From positions 1-64,000 of the forward strand of contig JAEFCZ010000042.1 of NCBI GenBank assembly GCA_016125975.1: a DNA stretch of 64,000 nucleotides. The letters are read 5' to 3'. Positions within the stretch are counted from its first letter, which is position 1. Each line of letters begins with the position of its first letter. The notes under the pieces are model-generated. The model was not told the DNA's origin. It did not search any database and was given only the letters and a program-made list of their open reading frames with translations. Source of the DNA: Candidatus Nitrosopumilus sp. (GTDB taxonomy: Archaea > Thermoproteota > Nitrososphaeria > Nitrososphaerales > Nitrosopumilaceae). Made by a program: the position numbers and the translations under genes. Positions 24,987 to 33,465 of this stretch are shown one piece after another.

Positions 24987-25003
24987 CAAATGATAATCAT
25001 TTG
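24987..25003. promoter_or_regulatory. 17-bp perfect palindrome between amt and the P-II gene
   Basis: CAAATGAT-A-ATCATTTG is a perfect inverted repeat with 8-bp arms around one central base. It lies about 52 bp upstream of amt and 51 bp upstream of the P-II gene, beside the TATA-like TTATATTTA at 25021-25029 that would serve a leaderless P-II mRNA. Position and symmetry fit a binding site for a dimeric regulator controlling both nitrogen genes. It is not the GGAA-N6-TTCC site of methanogen NrpR. Confidence 0.55.
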
Positions 25004-25053
25004 GTATACAAAATCAGAAATTATATTTATCAAGTTGAAATTACAATTATCAA

Positions 25054-25383
25054 ATGCTCAAAATAGAAGCCATTCTTGGCGAAAATGACGTCATGGCAAT
25101 TAGTGAAGCACTCAAGAAGATCGGAATTGGAGGTCTTACAGTTACCAAAGTCAGAGGTAGAGGGAAAAGACCAGGTCCAGAAATTCACGCATCAAAAGGA
25201 AGTGAAATTTTTGTTCCACAGTTTAACGACAAATACTTTATCTCAGCCATCATTCAAGACTCAAAAGAAGACGAAGTGGTAAATATCATTAAAGAAAATG
25301 GTAGAATAGGTAAAATTTTTGTTTCACAAGTATTGCGCGCAGTAGATATTGCAACAGGCGATAAAGGCAAAGAAACAATCTAG
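25054..25383 (+). CDS. P-II family nitrogen regulatory protein
   Basis: This is a 109-aa P-II homologue (GlnB/GlnK type) that senses 2-oxoglutarate and ATP/ADP, and usually gates Amt. It starts MLKIEAILGENDVMAISEAL and has the T-loop region KVRGRGKRPGPEIHASKG and a C-terminal KIFVSQVLRAVDIATGD. The T-loop lacks the Tyr uridylylated in bacteria (Ser/Lys in its place). The canonical GDGKIFV is RIGKIFV, so nucleotide contacts may differ. Divergence from amt supports a GlnK-like role. TATA at 25021-25029. Confidence 0.92.
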   Translation: MLKIEAILGENDVMAISEALKKIGIGGLTVTKVRGRGKRPGPEIHASKGSEIFVPQFNDKYFISAIIQDSKEDEVVNIIKENGRIGKIFVSQVLRAVDIATGDKGKETI

Positions 25384-25392
25384 AGGATTATC

Positions 25393-25521
25393 ATGAATTT
25401 ACGTAAAAGCAAATTATTCCACAGAGAAAAGATGCAACCAATTAGACCTAAGGGCTATCCTAAGGTAGCTGCAATTGTAGGAATAATTGTTATACCACCG
25501 ATATTGTTACTAGTTATATGA
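25393..25521 (+). CDS. Small membrane protein (42 aa)
   Basis: ATG 25393 to TGA 25519-25521 encodes a basic start (MNLRKSKLFHREKMQPIRPK) and one membrane segment (KVAAIVGIIVIPPILLLVI). It starts 9 bp after the P-II stop and overlaps the next small gene by 4 bp (ATGA). Function is unknown; proximity suggests cotranscription with the P-II gene. Confidence 0.5.
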   Translation: MNLRKSKLFHREKMQPIRPKGYPKVAAIVGIIVIPPILLLVI

Positions 25522-25616
25522 AAACTTCTAAGAAGATCAGCATTGCAAAGTTGATAATGGCTGCAGTTGGTTTGACTTTGGTTGGATTGTGGTTATTCTC
25601 AGATTATATTTTCTAA
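25518..25616 (+). CDS. Small membrane protein (32 aa)
   Basis: ATG 25518 overlaps the preceding stop by the ATGA junction, a sign of translational coupling. It has a short basic start (MKTSKKISIAK) and one membrane segment (LIMAAVGLTLVGLWLFSDY). It ends at TAA 25614-25616, 2 bp before the convergent P-II-like gene. Function unknown. Confidence 0.45.
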   Translation: MKTSKKISIAKLIMAAVGLTLVGLWLFSDYIF

Positions 25617-25618
25617 AG

Positions 25619-26131
25619 TTAAAAATCTTCAAAATTGTTTTCATATACAATTGTAGGATTCTTTAGTTGTTTTTCTAACGTAGGTAATGATTTCATTATA
25701 CAATAATTTACAAAATCACTAAATGACTTTATTCTATAATCACTTCTAAGTGTGTCTTTGTTTTCTTCATAAATTACTTGTAGTTTATGTAAAGTGAATT
25801 TTTGTAAAGGAACAAATCTACTTCGTTTTGGCAAAGGTTTTGTTGTTTTATTTTCCTCAAAAGTAATTTCAAGATCTTGTTTACCGTCAATAGTTTCCAT
25901 GTCAACAACTTCTTCCATTTCAGAGACAAAGATTTTTCCACCATGTGTTGCAGACAAACCAGAATTTTTTGAAATCATTTCAACTACTTTTCGTGCATCT
26001 TTATCTGGAACAACTGTTTCAATTTTTGCAAGAGGGGTTGATTTGAGACCAGTTGAACCCACACGAGAACCTTTGGATTCATCATAGATGTTACTGTCTT
26101 CAAGATTTCGTTTATCAATAATATGTGCCAA
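25619..26131 (-). CDS. P-II-like hybrid protein with C-terminal helical domain
   Basis: The 170-aa protein has a P-II C-terminal-half signature at residues about 26-80: TGLKSTPLAKIETVVPDKDA, then GGKIFVSEMEEVVDMET. The N-terminal ferredoxin-like half and a normal T-loop are missing (only about 25 residues precede). A second, basic/helical part follows (about 100-165; RSRFVPLQKFTLHKLQVIYE and SFSDFVNYCIMKSLPTL), the latter like a ribbon-helix-helix helix pair. It may be a P-II-derived regulator with a DNA- or protein-binding tail. It is convergent with the P-II gene and its small partners. Confidence 0.65.
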   Translation of the reverse strand: MAHIIDKRNLEDSNIYDESKGSRVGSTGLKSTPLAKIETVVPDKDARKVVEMISKNSGLSATHGGKIFVSEMEEVVDMETIDGKQDLEITFEENKTTKPLPKRSRFVPLQKFTLHKLQVIYEENKDTLRSDYRIKSFSDFVNYCIMKSLPTLEKQLKNPTIVYENNFEDF

Positions 26132-26373
26132 CTGAATTCAAATGAGTTTTAATTGTAGGGAAATTCCTTCTCTTGATCACAGCTTCTATTTTTTTCACGA
26201 ATAATTTCAAAAAAAGAGGATATTTATGAGATTAGGCAATTATCATAGATAATATCAGATCGTATTCAAATCACATATTATGAATCAAAAATTTAGGCAT
26301 AAAATAAAGTGTAAAAAAATCAGCTAGAAAGATCAACAAAGCTCAAGTTAAAGACTAATAAAGTAATATACCG

Positions 26374-26385
26374 TACTGTACAGTA
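26374..26385. promoter_or_regulatory. Palindromic operator candidate at the wHTH gene start
   Basis: TACTGTACAGTA is a perfect 12-bp palindrome whose last base is the A of the ATG at 26385. It sits directly downstream of the TATA-like TAATATAC at 26364-26371, across the expected transcription start. A regulator bound here would block initiation. The encoded winged-helix protein is the obvious candidate, so autorepression is inferred. The preceding 26132-26363 holds no gene I can support. Confidence 0.5.
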
Positions 26386-26732
26386 TGATGCGAGCAAGAC
26401 TAACATACGTACCACTTGAAGTGGCAGAACAATTCGGAGATTTCATAATCAAAAGAGATGAAGAGATTCTAGGTGCAGTTAAAGCAAGAACCAAGGATTA
26501 CAGTACACTATCTTTATTGAAATTATTGTATCAATTAAGAGGAAATCCAATGACATTTTCAGAATTGTATTCAAAATCAAAGATCAGAATGAAAAAGTCA
26601 TTTCTGAACTATCTACATCTATGTGTAGATTACAACTTTATCAAAAAAGAGGCAGTTGGATCAAATATGATCTATACAATAACAGAGAAAGGACATACAA
26701 TGCTAGGTCTATTTATGCAAAAAAATAATTAA
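26385..26732 (+). CDS. Winged helix-turn-helix transcriptional regulator (115 aa)
   Basis: A short N-terminal arm is followed by a winged-helix domain (residues about 40-110): LSLLKLLYQLRGNPMTFSEL, then KKSFLNYLHLCVDYNFIKK, and the wing NMIYTITEKGHTML. This is the pattern of small archaeal ArsR/PadR-like or DUF-type wHTH proteins. No metal or ligand site is evident. A 12-bp palindrome overlaps its start. ATG 26388 is an equally possible start. Confidence 0.75.
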   Translation: MMRARLTYVPLEVAEQFGDFIIKRDEEILGAVKARTKDYSTLSLLKLLYQLRGNPMTFSELYSKSKIRMKKSFLNYLHLCVDYNFIKKEAVGSNMIYTITEKGHTMLGLFMQKNN

Positions 26733-26851
26733 AAATTTGATTTACTTTTTTGTAGATAAAATATTCAGGATCATAATTAGTATTGAGATAGAAAATAGCA
26801 TAGAACTAGTATTCAGTAAAGTAATTAGATAGAACAAATCGATGTTAAATA

Positions 26852-27577
26852 GTGCCAAAAGAATTTCCAGAAGCTGAGGTATTTGAGATAAAAAAAGTAG
26901 AGTTGAAGAGTCCGGTAATTTTTGCAGGGTTTGTAGGAGCAGGTCTTGTAGGTCCTGTTGCAATCAATCACATCATTGAAAAATTAGATATGGAAGAAAT
27001 TGGAGTTATGAGATCAAAATATCTTCCACCATCAACTGTGTTTATGAGAGGAAGATTACGTCATCCATTTAGATTCTACGCAAACAAAGAAGGAACAGTT
27101 TGTGCAATAATTTGCGAAATCACATTAAGAATGGAGGGACTCTATTCATTGGTAGCATCAATTTTAGACTGGGCAGCAGAAAAAGGATCAAAAGAAATTG
27201 TAATTCTAGATGGAGTTGCAGGAGTTGAACACGATGATAAAGCATATTGTGCTGCTGAAGAAGATTTGATAAGAACTATGGCAGACAAAGATATCAGTAT
27301 GATTCCACAAGGATTCATCACAGGAATTCCAGGAGGGATTCTGAATGAATGTCTAGTAAGAGAAATTCAAGGAATAACACTTTTGGCAAAAGCAAATAAA
27401 ATTGCGCCTGATTCTGAGGCTGCAGCCACCCTAATTGATGCACTAAATCGATTTTACGATATGAACATCGATACAAAAGACCTTCAAGAAGACAAAGATA
27501 GAATACATTCAGAATTTAGTGAATTATCACAAAAATATGTAGAACATAGAGAAGCAACATCTGGAATGTACATGTGA
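26852..27577 (+). CDS. PAC2 family protein (proteasome assembly chaperone-like)
   Basis: The 241-aa protein belongs to the PAC2/ATP-grasp-linked family related to proteasome assembly chaperone 2. Signatures: VIFAGFVGAGLVGPVAINHI (about 22-41), EIVILDGVAG, then GFITGIPGGILNE. Archaeal members may help assemble the 20S proteasome; direct evidence varies, so the role is inferred. The start is GTG 26852, with TATA-like TAATTAGAT at 26822-26830. Confidence 0.85.
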   Translation: MPKEFPEAEVFEIKKVELKSPVIFAGFVGAGLVGPVAINHIIEKLDMEEIGVMRSKYLPPSTVFMRGRLRHPFRFYANKEGTVCAIICEITLRMEGLYSLVASILDWAAEKGSKEIVILDGVAGVEHDDKAYCAAEEDLIRTMADKDISMIPQGFITGIPGGILNECLVREIQGITLLAKANKIAPDSEAAATLIDALNRFYDMNIDTKDLQEDKDRIHSEFSELSQKYVEHREATSGMYM

Positions 27578-27626
27578 TCGAAACGACAAGCAAATTCTTT
27601 TATTCATAACAAAAGGGCAACAAACT

Positions 27627-28649
27627 ATGGCTCTGACCTACAAAAAAGCAGGAGTAGATATTTCTAAAATTAAACAAAGTCAAATGGCAATTGGAAAACT
27701 AATTTCATCAACTCACAAGTTACAGAAAAAAGCAAAGATAGCACATGGTTTTGGACATTATGCAGGAATTGTAGAAATTCCAGGAGGAAAACTTTTGGCA
27801 ACACATACAGATGGAGTCGGAACCAAAGTAGTAATTGCAAATATGATGAAAAAATACAACACAATAGGAATCGATTGTGTTGCAATGAATGTTAATGATA
27901 TAATCTGTATTGGTGCAACACCAGTATCGTTTGTAGATTACATTGCTGCAAACAAAAATGATGTAACAATTTTAAAAAAAATTGTAGAAGGATTAGTAAG
28001 AGGCGCAAAAAAATCTGCAATGCCAATAGTAGGAGGGGAGACTGCAATAATGCCAGATGTTATTGAAGGAAAAGGGTTTGCCTTTGATTTGGCAGGAATG
28101 GTTGTAGGTCTAGTAGAGAAAAAAGATATGGTACTTGGAAATAAAATAAAAGCAGGAGATGTGATAATTGGTGCAAACAGTACTGGAATTCATTCAAATG
28201 GGTATTCGCTTGCAAGAAAAGCATTATTGAAAAAATATTCTGTTAAAGATAAGGTAAAGGGGGTTGGAACACTAGGAGATGCATTACTAAAACCAACTGA
28301 GATCTATACAAAACCAGTTTTAGAAATGGTTCAAAAATGCAAAATTAATGGCCTTGCACACATTACAGGAGGTGCATTTACCAAACTATTACGCCTCAAA
28401 AAAATAGGTTATGAGATAGACAATCTACCAAAAATTCCACCAATCATGGGATTGATAGAAGAGCAAGGAGTAAAACCTGAAGAAATGTACAAGACATTCA
28501 ATATGGGAGTAGGATTCTGTGTGGTTGCACCAAAAGAACAAGCAACAAGAATCAAATCAATATTCAAAAAACACAAGATCTCAAGTCAAGAGATTGGACG
28601 TATTGTTTCTAAAAAAGGAGTTTTTGTCAATTCACAAAAAATTGCTTAA
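27627..28649 (+). CDS. purM: Phosphoribosylformylglycinamidine cyclo-ligase (AIR synthetase)
   Basis: The enzyme performs the fifth step of purine synthesis, FGAM + ATP to AIR. The 340-aa length is standard. Motifs: YKKAGVDISK at the start, THTDGVGTKVVIA (nucleotide site), CVAMNVNDIICIGATPVSFV, and GGETAIMPDVI. The C-terminal domain contains NSTGIHSNGYSLAR and HITGGAFTK. TTTTATTC at 27597 is a likely TATA box. No other pur gene is adjacent. Confidence 0.95.
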   Translation: MALTYKKAGVDISKIKQSQMAIGKLISSTHKLQKKAKIAHGFGHYAGIVEIPGGKLLATHTDGVGTKVVIANMMKKYNTIGIDCVAMNVNDIICIGATPVSFVDYIAANKNDVTILKKIVEGLVRGAKKSAMPIVGGETAIMPDVIEGKGFAFDLAGMVVGLVEKKDMVLGNKIKAGDVIIGANSTGIHSNGYSLARKALLKKYSVKDKVKGVGTLGDALLKPTEIYTKPVLEMVQKCKINGLAHITGGAFTKLLRLKKIGYEIDNLPKIPPIMGLIEEQGVKPEEMYKTFNMGVGFCVVAPKEQATRIKSIFKKHKISSQEIGRIVSKKGVFVNSQKIA

Positions 28650-28723
28650 TTTAACAATAGCAAAATAATTTTCAACCCGGTATCGCCTTATATTACAGAT
28701 TTATCCAGAATTATAAGAGAAAG

Positions 28724-29974
28724 ATGGCTGCAGATGCTCATTTTATTGAAACAATTATTGGTGTAGGGATACTTCTTTTTGCAGCTAAACTAATGGCAGA
28801 GCTTTTCTTGAGATTAAAGCTTCCAATTGTACTAGGTGAATTATTAGCAGGAATGATTGTTGGACCGTTTGCATTAGGCCAATTTTTCATTTTAGATGGA
28901 AAGCAGTTGCTGCACATTAACGATGAGATAAAAATTCTAGGAGAGATGGGTGCAATTGTAATTTTGTTTATGGCAGGACTTGAAATGACACCAAAAGAAT
29001 TTCTGAAAGGAGGGAAAGCATCGTTTACAGTTGGGGCACTAGGGGTGGTCGTCCCGTTCTTCGCGGGTTTTGTTATTTTTGGGTTATTTGGATTTGAAGC
29101 ATTAGAATCAATGTTGATTGCAACTGCGCTTACCGCCACCAGTATCGCAATTTCTATTCAAGTACTAAGTGAATTTGGAAAACTAAAGGCGCCAGAAGCT
29201 AGACTTATCATTGGCGCAGCAGTAGTAGATGATATTTTAGCAATTGCAGTTTTATCAGTTGTAATATCAATTACAGGTTCAGATGCAGGAATTGAAAGCA
29301 TAAACGTTACAGATGTGGCAATAACAATTTTGCAGGTATTAGGATTCTTTGCAATTATGTTAGTAGTAGCAGTAATAATAATTCCCAAAGTTATCACTCC
29401 AAGACTGTGGAAAGCAAAGGGTAGTGTTGAAGGAATTGCGACAGCCTCATTCTTTGGTGCCGCAGCACTTGCAGGCTCAATTGGGCTATCACCAATTGTA
29501 GGGGCATTTGCAGTAGGAATGGCGTTATCAACAACCAAAGTGTTTGAAAAAGTAGAAAATTACATTGGAAAGATCGGATTGATTTTTGCGCCGTTATTCT
29601 TTGCAATAATTGGGGCGCAAGTAGATCTTCGCGCAGTTGATTTGAATATTTTGATGGTTAGTGCAGTGATCATTGTAGTTGCAGTTGTTACAAAGTTGTT
29701 AGGATGTGGACTTCCAGCAATGTTATTTTTGAAAAGCAAAGCTCAAGGAATGAGAGTTGGAATTGGAATGATTTCTAGAGGAGAGGTAGGATTAATCGTT
29801 GCAGGGGTAGGGGTAACTGCAGGAGTTTTGACATCAGAAGTATACTCTACAATTGTAATCATGGTTGCAGTTACTACAATAATTACACCAATTTGGTTAA
29901 AAATGGAATACAGAAAAGAACAGAAAAGTGGAACTGCTGCAGCAGAACAAAGTATTGAACAAAAACCAGAGTAA
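28724..29974 (+). CDS. Cation:proton antiporter (CPA2/Kef type)
   Basis: This 416-aa integral membrane protein has about 12 segments. The GAAVVDDILAIAVLSVV segment carries the Asp-Asp pair that defines electrogenic Na+/H+-type transport in CPA2 proteins. LPIVLGELLAGMIVGPFALG near the N-terminus and RGEVGLIVAGVGVTAG near the C-terminus are further family hallmarks. No RCK/TrkA regulatory domain is attached; it ends in a short polar tail. It probably exchanges K+ or Na+ for H+; the ion is not resolved. Confidence 0.9.
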   Translation: MAADAHFIETIIGVGILLFAAKLMAELFLRLKLPIVLGELLAGMIVGPFALGQFFILDGKQLLHINDEIKILGEMGAIVILFMAGLEMTPKEFLKGGKASFTVGALGVVVPFFAGFVIFGLFGFEALESMLIATALTATSIAISIQVLSEFGKLKAPEARLIIGAAVVDDILAIAVLSVVISITGSDAGIESINVTDVAITILQVLGFFAIMLVVAVIIIPKVITPRLWKAKGSVEGIATASFFGAAALAGSIGLSPIVGAFAVGMALSTTKVFEKVENYIGKIGLIFAPLFFAIIGAQVDLRAVDLNILMVSAVIIVVAVVTKLLGCGLPAMLFLKSKAQGMRVGIGMISRGEVGLIVAGVGVTAGVLTSEVYSTIVIMVAVTTIITPIWLKMEYRKEQKSGTAAAEQSIEQKPE

Positions 29975-30020
29975 ACACTAGCAAAGTCTTAAATCCTACA
30001 AAAAATTCTGAAAATCAATT

Positions 30021-30224
30021 ATGTCAGTTAATGTTAACAGTCAGTCATTCAAAGAGGATGTGATTGCAGAGATCAAAAGAATTCAAGATGAATTAAATGA
30101 ATTAAAAACTCTCAAAAAAAATATTACTAAAAATTCTACAAAGAGAAAACCAGCTAGAAAGACTGTGAAGAGAAAGACTGCTGCAAAGACTAGCAAATCA
30201 AAAAGAAAAACTAGGCGACGATAG
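30021..30224 (+). CDS. Small coiled-coil protein with Lys/Arg-rich tail (67 aa)
   Basis: A helical part (about 8-38, FKEDVIAEIKRIQDELNELK) is followed by a highly basic tail made of Lys, Arg and Thr (KPARKTVKRKTAAKTSKSKR). The tail resembles histone-like or nucleic-acid-binding extensions. It might compact DNA or bind RNA; no family is recognised. A TATA-like CTTAAATCC lies about 30 bp upstream. Elp3 follows after 56 bp. Confidence 0.65.
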   Translation: MSVNVNSQSFKEDVIAEIKRIQDELNELKTLKKNITKNSTKRKPARKTVKRKTAAKTSKSKRKTRRR

Positions 30225-30280
30225 GCTCAAAATTAGCCAAATTATTTAACGAATTTATGTCCAATTTAGTGTGAGTACCC

Positions 30281-31864
30281 ATGAGTAAGTTAGATTCAGC
30301 ATTCTCAAAGGCATGTAGTGAAATCACTCAGAATTTACTAACAATTGATGAGCCTAGTAAAAAACAAGTCAAAGAAGAAATCAAAAGAATCTGTGCCAAA
30401 TACTCACTAGAAAGAATTCCAAAAAATCATGAGATACTTTCAACGGTAAAAGAATCAGAATTTGATAAACTCAGAAAAGTATTGTTAAAAAAACCTGCAA
30501 AGACTGCATCAGGTGTTGCAGTAGTAGCATTAATGCCAAAACCATATGCATGTCCACATGGAAGATGCACATACTGCCCAGGAGGAATTGAATTTAATTC
30601 TCCAAATAGTTACACAGGAAATGAACCATCAACACTAAATGCAATAGAAAATGAATATGACCCAAAATTACAAATCACAACAAAGATTGACAAATTAATT
30701 GCATATGGACATGATCCATCAAAAATGGAAATTGTGATTGTTGGAGGAACATTTCTTTTCATGCCACAAGATTATCAAGAGAGTTTTATCAAATCATGTT
30801 ATGATGCATTAAATGGAATAAATTCAAAAAATTTGGAAGAAGCGAAATCAAACAATGAACATGCATCAATAAGAAATGTAGGATTTACAATTGAAACAAA
30901 ACCAGATTTTTGTAAAAAAGAACATGTTGATTGGATGTTAAACTATGGAATAACAAGAATAGAGATTGGGGTTCAATCATTACAAGAAAGAGTGTATGAT
31001 ATTGTCAATAGAGGACATAACTATAATGACGTAATAGAATCATTTCAAATTTCAAAAGATGCAGGATACAAAATTGTTGCACATATGATGCCAGGATTGC
31101 CAACGATGACTCCAAAAGAAGACATTGAAGATTTTAAGAAATTGTTTTTAGATCCACAATTACGTCCTGACATGCTAAAGATTTACCCATCACTAGTAAT
31201 TGAAAACACACCAATGTATGAAGAGTACAAGGATGGAAAGTATACGCCATATTCAGATGAGGATATGATCAATGTTCTAACAGAATCTAAGAAAAATGTT
31301 CCAAAATGGGTCCGAATTATGCGGGTCCAAAGAGAAATTTCCTCAAATGAGATCATCGCAGGTCCAAAATCAGGCAATCTAAGACAGATTGTTCATCAAA
31401 ATTTAGCAAAACAGGGCATGAAATGTATGTGTATTAGATGCAGAGAGGCAGGATTAAACAAAAAATCAGAACCAAAAGATATCAAACTAAACAGAATTGA
31501 TTATGACTCTTCAGGGGGCAAGGAAGTGTTCTTGTCTTATGAAGACAAGGATGAATCAATTTATGGATTTTTAAGATTAAGAAAGCCAAGTACAGATGCA
31601 CATAGAGATGAAGTAGGTACAGATTCGTGTATTGTTAGAGAACTTCATGTTTATGGAAAGTCATTAAAGATTGGTGAAAAAGAAGAAAGCGAGATACAAC
31701 ATTCAGGCCTAGGAAAAAATTTGATGAGTCAAGCAGAAAAAATTTCAAAAGAAGAATTTGATGCAAAAAAACTGTTAGTGATTAGTGCAGTCGGAACAAG
31801 AGAATATTATCAAAAGTTAGGGTATTCGTTATATGGGCCATACATGTCCAAATTATTGAGTTAG
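30281..31864 (+). CDS. elp3: Elp3 tRNA uridine-34 modification enzyme (radical SAM/GNAT)
   Basis: This 527-aa enzyme makes the 5-carbonylmethyl-type modification at tRNA wobble uridine. The N-terminal radical SAM domain has the Elp3 cluster motif CPHGRCTYCPGG (about 90-101). Core segments include VGGTFLFMPQDYQESF, then TIETKPDFC, and ITRIEIGVQSLQERVYDIVN. The C-terminal acetyltransferase domain has ELHVYGKSL and YQKLGYSLYGPYMSK. A zinc-site segment GMKCMCIRCREAG sits between. The length is typical of archaeal Elp3. The lysS gene begins 9 bp after its stop. Confidence 0.96.
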   Translation: MSKLDSAFSKACSEITQNLLTIDEPSKKQVKEEIKRICAKYSLERIPKNHEILSTVKESEFDKLRKVLLKKPAKTASGVAVVALMPKPYACPHGRCTYCPGGIEFNSPNSYTGNEPSTLNAIENEYDPKLQITTKIDKLIAYGHDPSKMEIVIVGGTFLFMPQDYQESFIKSCYDALNGINSKNLEEAKSNNEHASIRNVGFTIETKPDFCKKEHVDWMLNYGITRIEIGVQSLQERVYDIVNRGHNYNDVIESFQISKDAGYKIVAHMMPGLPTMTPKEDIEDFKKLFLDPQLRPDMLKIYPSLVIENTPMYEEYKDGKYTPYSDEDMINVLTESKKNVPKWVRIMRVQREISSNEIIAGPKSGNLRQIVHQNLAKQGMKCMCIRCREAGLNKKSEPKDIKLNRIDYDSSGGKEVFLSYEDKDESIYGFLRLRKPSTDAHRDEVGTDSCIVRELHVYGKSLKIGEKEESEIQHSGLGKNLMSQAEKISKEEFDAKKLLVISAVGTREYYQKLGYSLYGPYMSKLLS

Positions 31865-31872
31865 GAAGAAAT

Positions 31873-33462
31873 ATGTCAGAGCAAGAAATTATCGGAAAAG
31901 GAACTTGGATTGACAAACTAGCTTCAGAGTTGCTTGAACGTGAAAAATCACTTGGAAGAAATTTAGATCTTCTAAAAGTAGAAAGCGGTCTTGGTGCATC
32001 AGGAATTCCACATATTGGAAGTTTGGGAGATGCAGTTAGAGCATACGGAGTCAAATTGGCATTAGAGAATTTAGGTTACAAATCAGAATTAATTGCATAT
32101 TCAGATGATCTTGATGGATTGCGGAAAATTCCAGAAGGAATGAAAGAGTTTGAATTAGAAGAACACTTAGCAAAACCAGTATCACTTATTCCAGATCCAT
32201 ACGGATGTCATGATTCTTACGGCATGCATATGAGTAGTATTCTTTTAGATGGACTAGACAAAGTTGGAATCAAATATGAGTTTAGAAGAGCTGTTGATAC
32301 ATACAAACAAGGATTGCTAAAAGACAATATCCACACCATTTTACAAAATAGTACAAAGATTGGTGAAAAGATTTCAGAGCTTGTAGGGCAAGAAAAATAT
32401 CAAAAATATTTACCATATTTTCCAGTTTGTGCAAACTGTAACCGCCTCTATACAGCAGAAGCAACAGAGTATATCGCAGATGAGAAAAAAGTCAAGTACA
32501 GATGTCATGATGCTGAAATTGGCTCAAAAATGATCAAAGGTTGTGGTCATGAAGGCGAGGCAGACATTACAAAAGACCTTGGAAAACTAGCCTGGAAGGT
32601 AGAATTTGCAGCAAGATGGGCTGCATTTGATATCAGATTTGAAGCATATGGGAAAGACATTATGGATTCTGTAAAAGTAAATGATTGGGTAGCTGATGAA
32701 ATTTTAGATTTCCCACACCCACATCATGTAAAATACGAAATGTTCTTAGACAAAGGGGGGAAAAAGATTTCAAAATCATTAGGAAACGTACTAACTGCAC
32801 AAAGATGGTTAGAGTTTGGCAGTCCAAAATCAATTTTATTATTACTTTACAAGAGAATCACAGGAGCCAGAGAATTAGGGTTAGATGACATACCATCATT
32901 GATGAATGAATACAATGAATTAGAAGACATTAACTTTGGAAGAATCAAAATAGATAACCAAGCAAAACTTGTAAAATCAAAAGGACTCTATGAGTATGTT
33001 AATCTCCTAAACCCACCAAAACAAGCAAGCACTCATGTAAATTACAGATTGTTAATTGAATTAGCAAAAATATTCAAAGAAAATAGAAATGAAAGAGTGA
33101 TGAAAAAGTTACTTGATTACGGAGTAATAAAAAATCCCGAACCAGAAATTGAAAAACTCATTGATCTTGCAGGGAACTTTTCAGATGAATTTGATGAACA
33201 AGAAAAGATTGAAGTTGATTTAGATGAAACTGCAAAAAAAGCATTAAAGGTTTTATCAGATGCACTTGCAGCAGAGGAAGAGCCTGAAGATATTCAAAAT
33301 ACAATTTACCAAATCGCAAAATCAAATGATGTTCAACCAAAAGATTTCTTTAAAATTTTGTATCAGATTATTCTTGGCACATCTAGAGGGCCAAAAATTG
33401 GTCCTTTCATTTCAGATATTGGAAGAAAACAAGTAGCAAAGACACTATCAGAGTATACATAG
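31873..33462 (+). CDS. lysS: Lysyl-tRNA synthetase, class I
   Basis: This class I LysRS (529 aa) charges tRNA-Lys. The HIGH-type motif is PHIGSLGD (about 46-53) and KMSKS is KKISKSLGN (about 297-305). A zinc-binding insertion is visible (CANCNRLY ... CRCHDAE-like ... CGHEGE). The C-terminal helical domain binds the anticodon. The class I form is common in Archaea and rare in Bacteria. Elp3 and a small membrane protein flank it on the same strand at 9 and 4 bp. Confidence 0.95.
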   Translation: MSEQEIIGKGTWIDKLASELLEREKSLGRNLDLLKVESGLGASGIPHIGSLGDAVRAYGVKLALENLGYKSELIAYSDDLDGLRKIPEGMKEFELEEHLAKPVSLIPDPYGCHDSYGMHMSSILLDGLDKVGIKYEFRRAVDTYKQGLLKDNIHTILQNSTKIGEKISELVGQEKYQKYLPYFPVCANCNRLYTAEATEYIADEKKVKYRCHDAEIGSKMIKGCGHEGEADITKDLGKLAWKVEFAARWAAFDIRFEAYGKDIMDSVKVNDWVADEILDFPHPHHVKYEMFLDKGGKKISKSLGNVLTAQRWLEFGSPKSILLLLYKRITGARELGLDDIPSLMNEYNELEDINFGRIKIDNQAKLVKSKGLYEYVNLLNPPKQASTHVNYRLLIELAKIFKENRNERVMKKLLDYGVIKNPEPEIEKLIDLAGNFSDEFDEQEKIEVDLDETAKKALKVLSDALAAEEEPEDIQNTIYQIAKSNDVQPKDFFKILYQIILGTSRGPKIGPFISDIGRKQVAKTLSEYT

Positions 33463-33465
33463 AAA

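Noticed and set aside
26742-26963. 73-codon minus-strand frame overlapping the PAC2 start
   Set aside because: It consists almost only of Leu/Ile/Gln and lies across a clear promoter and GTG start.
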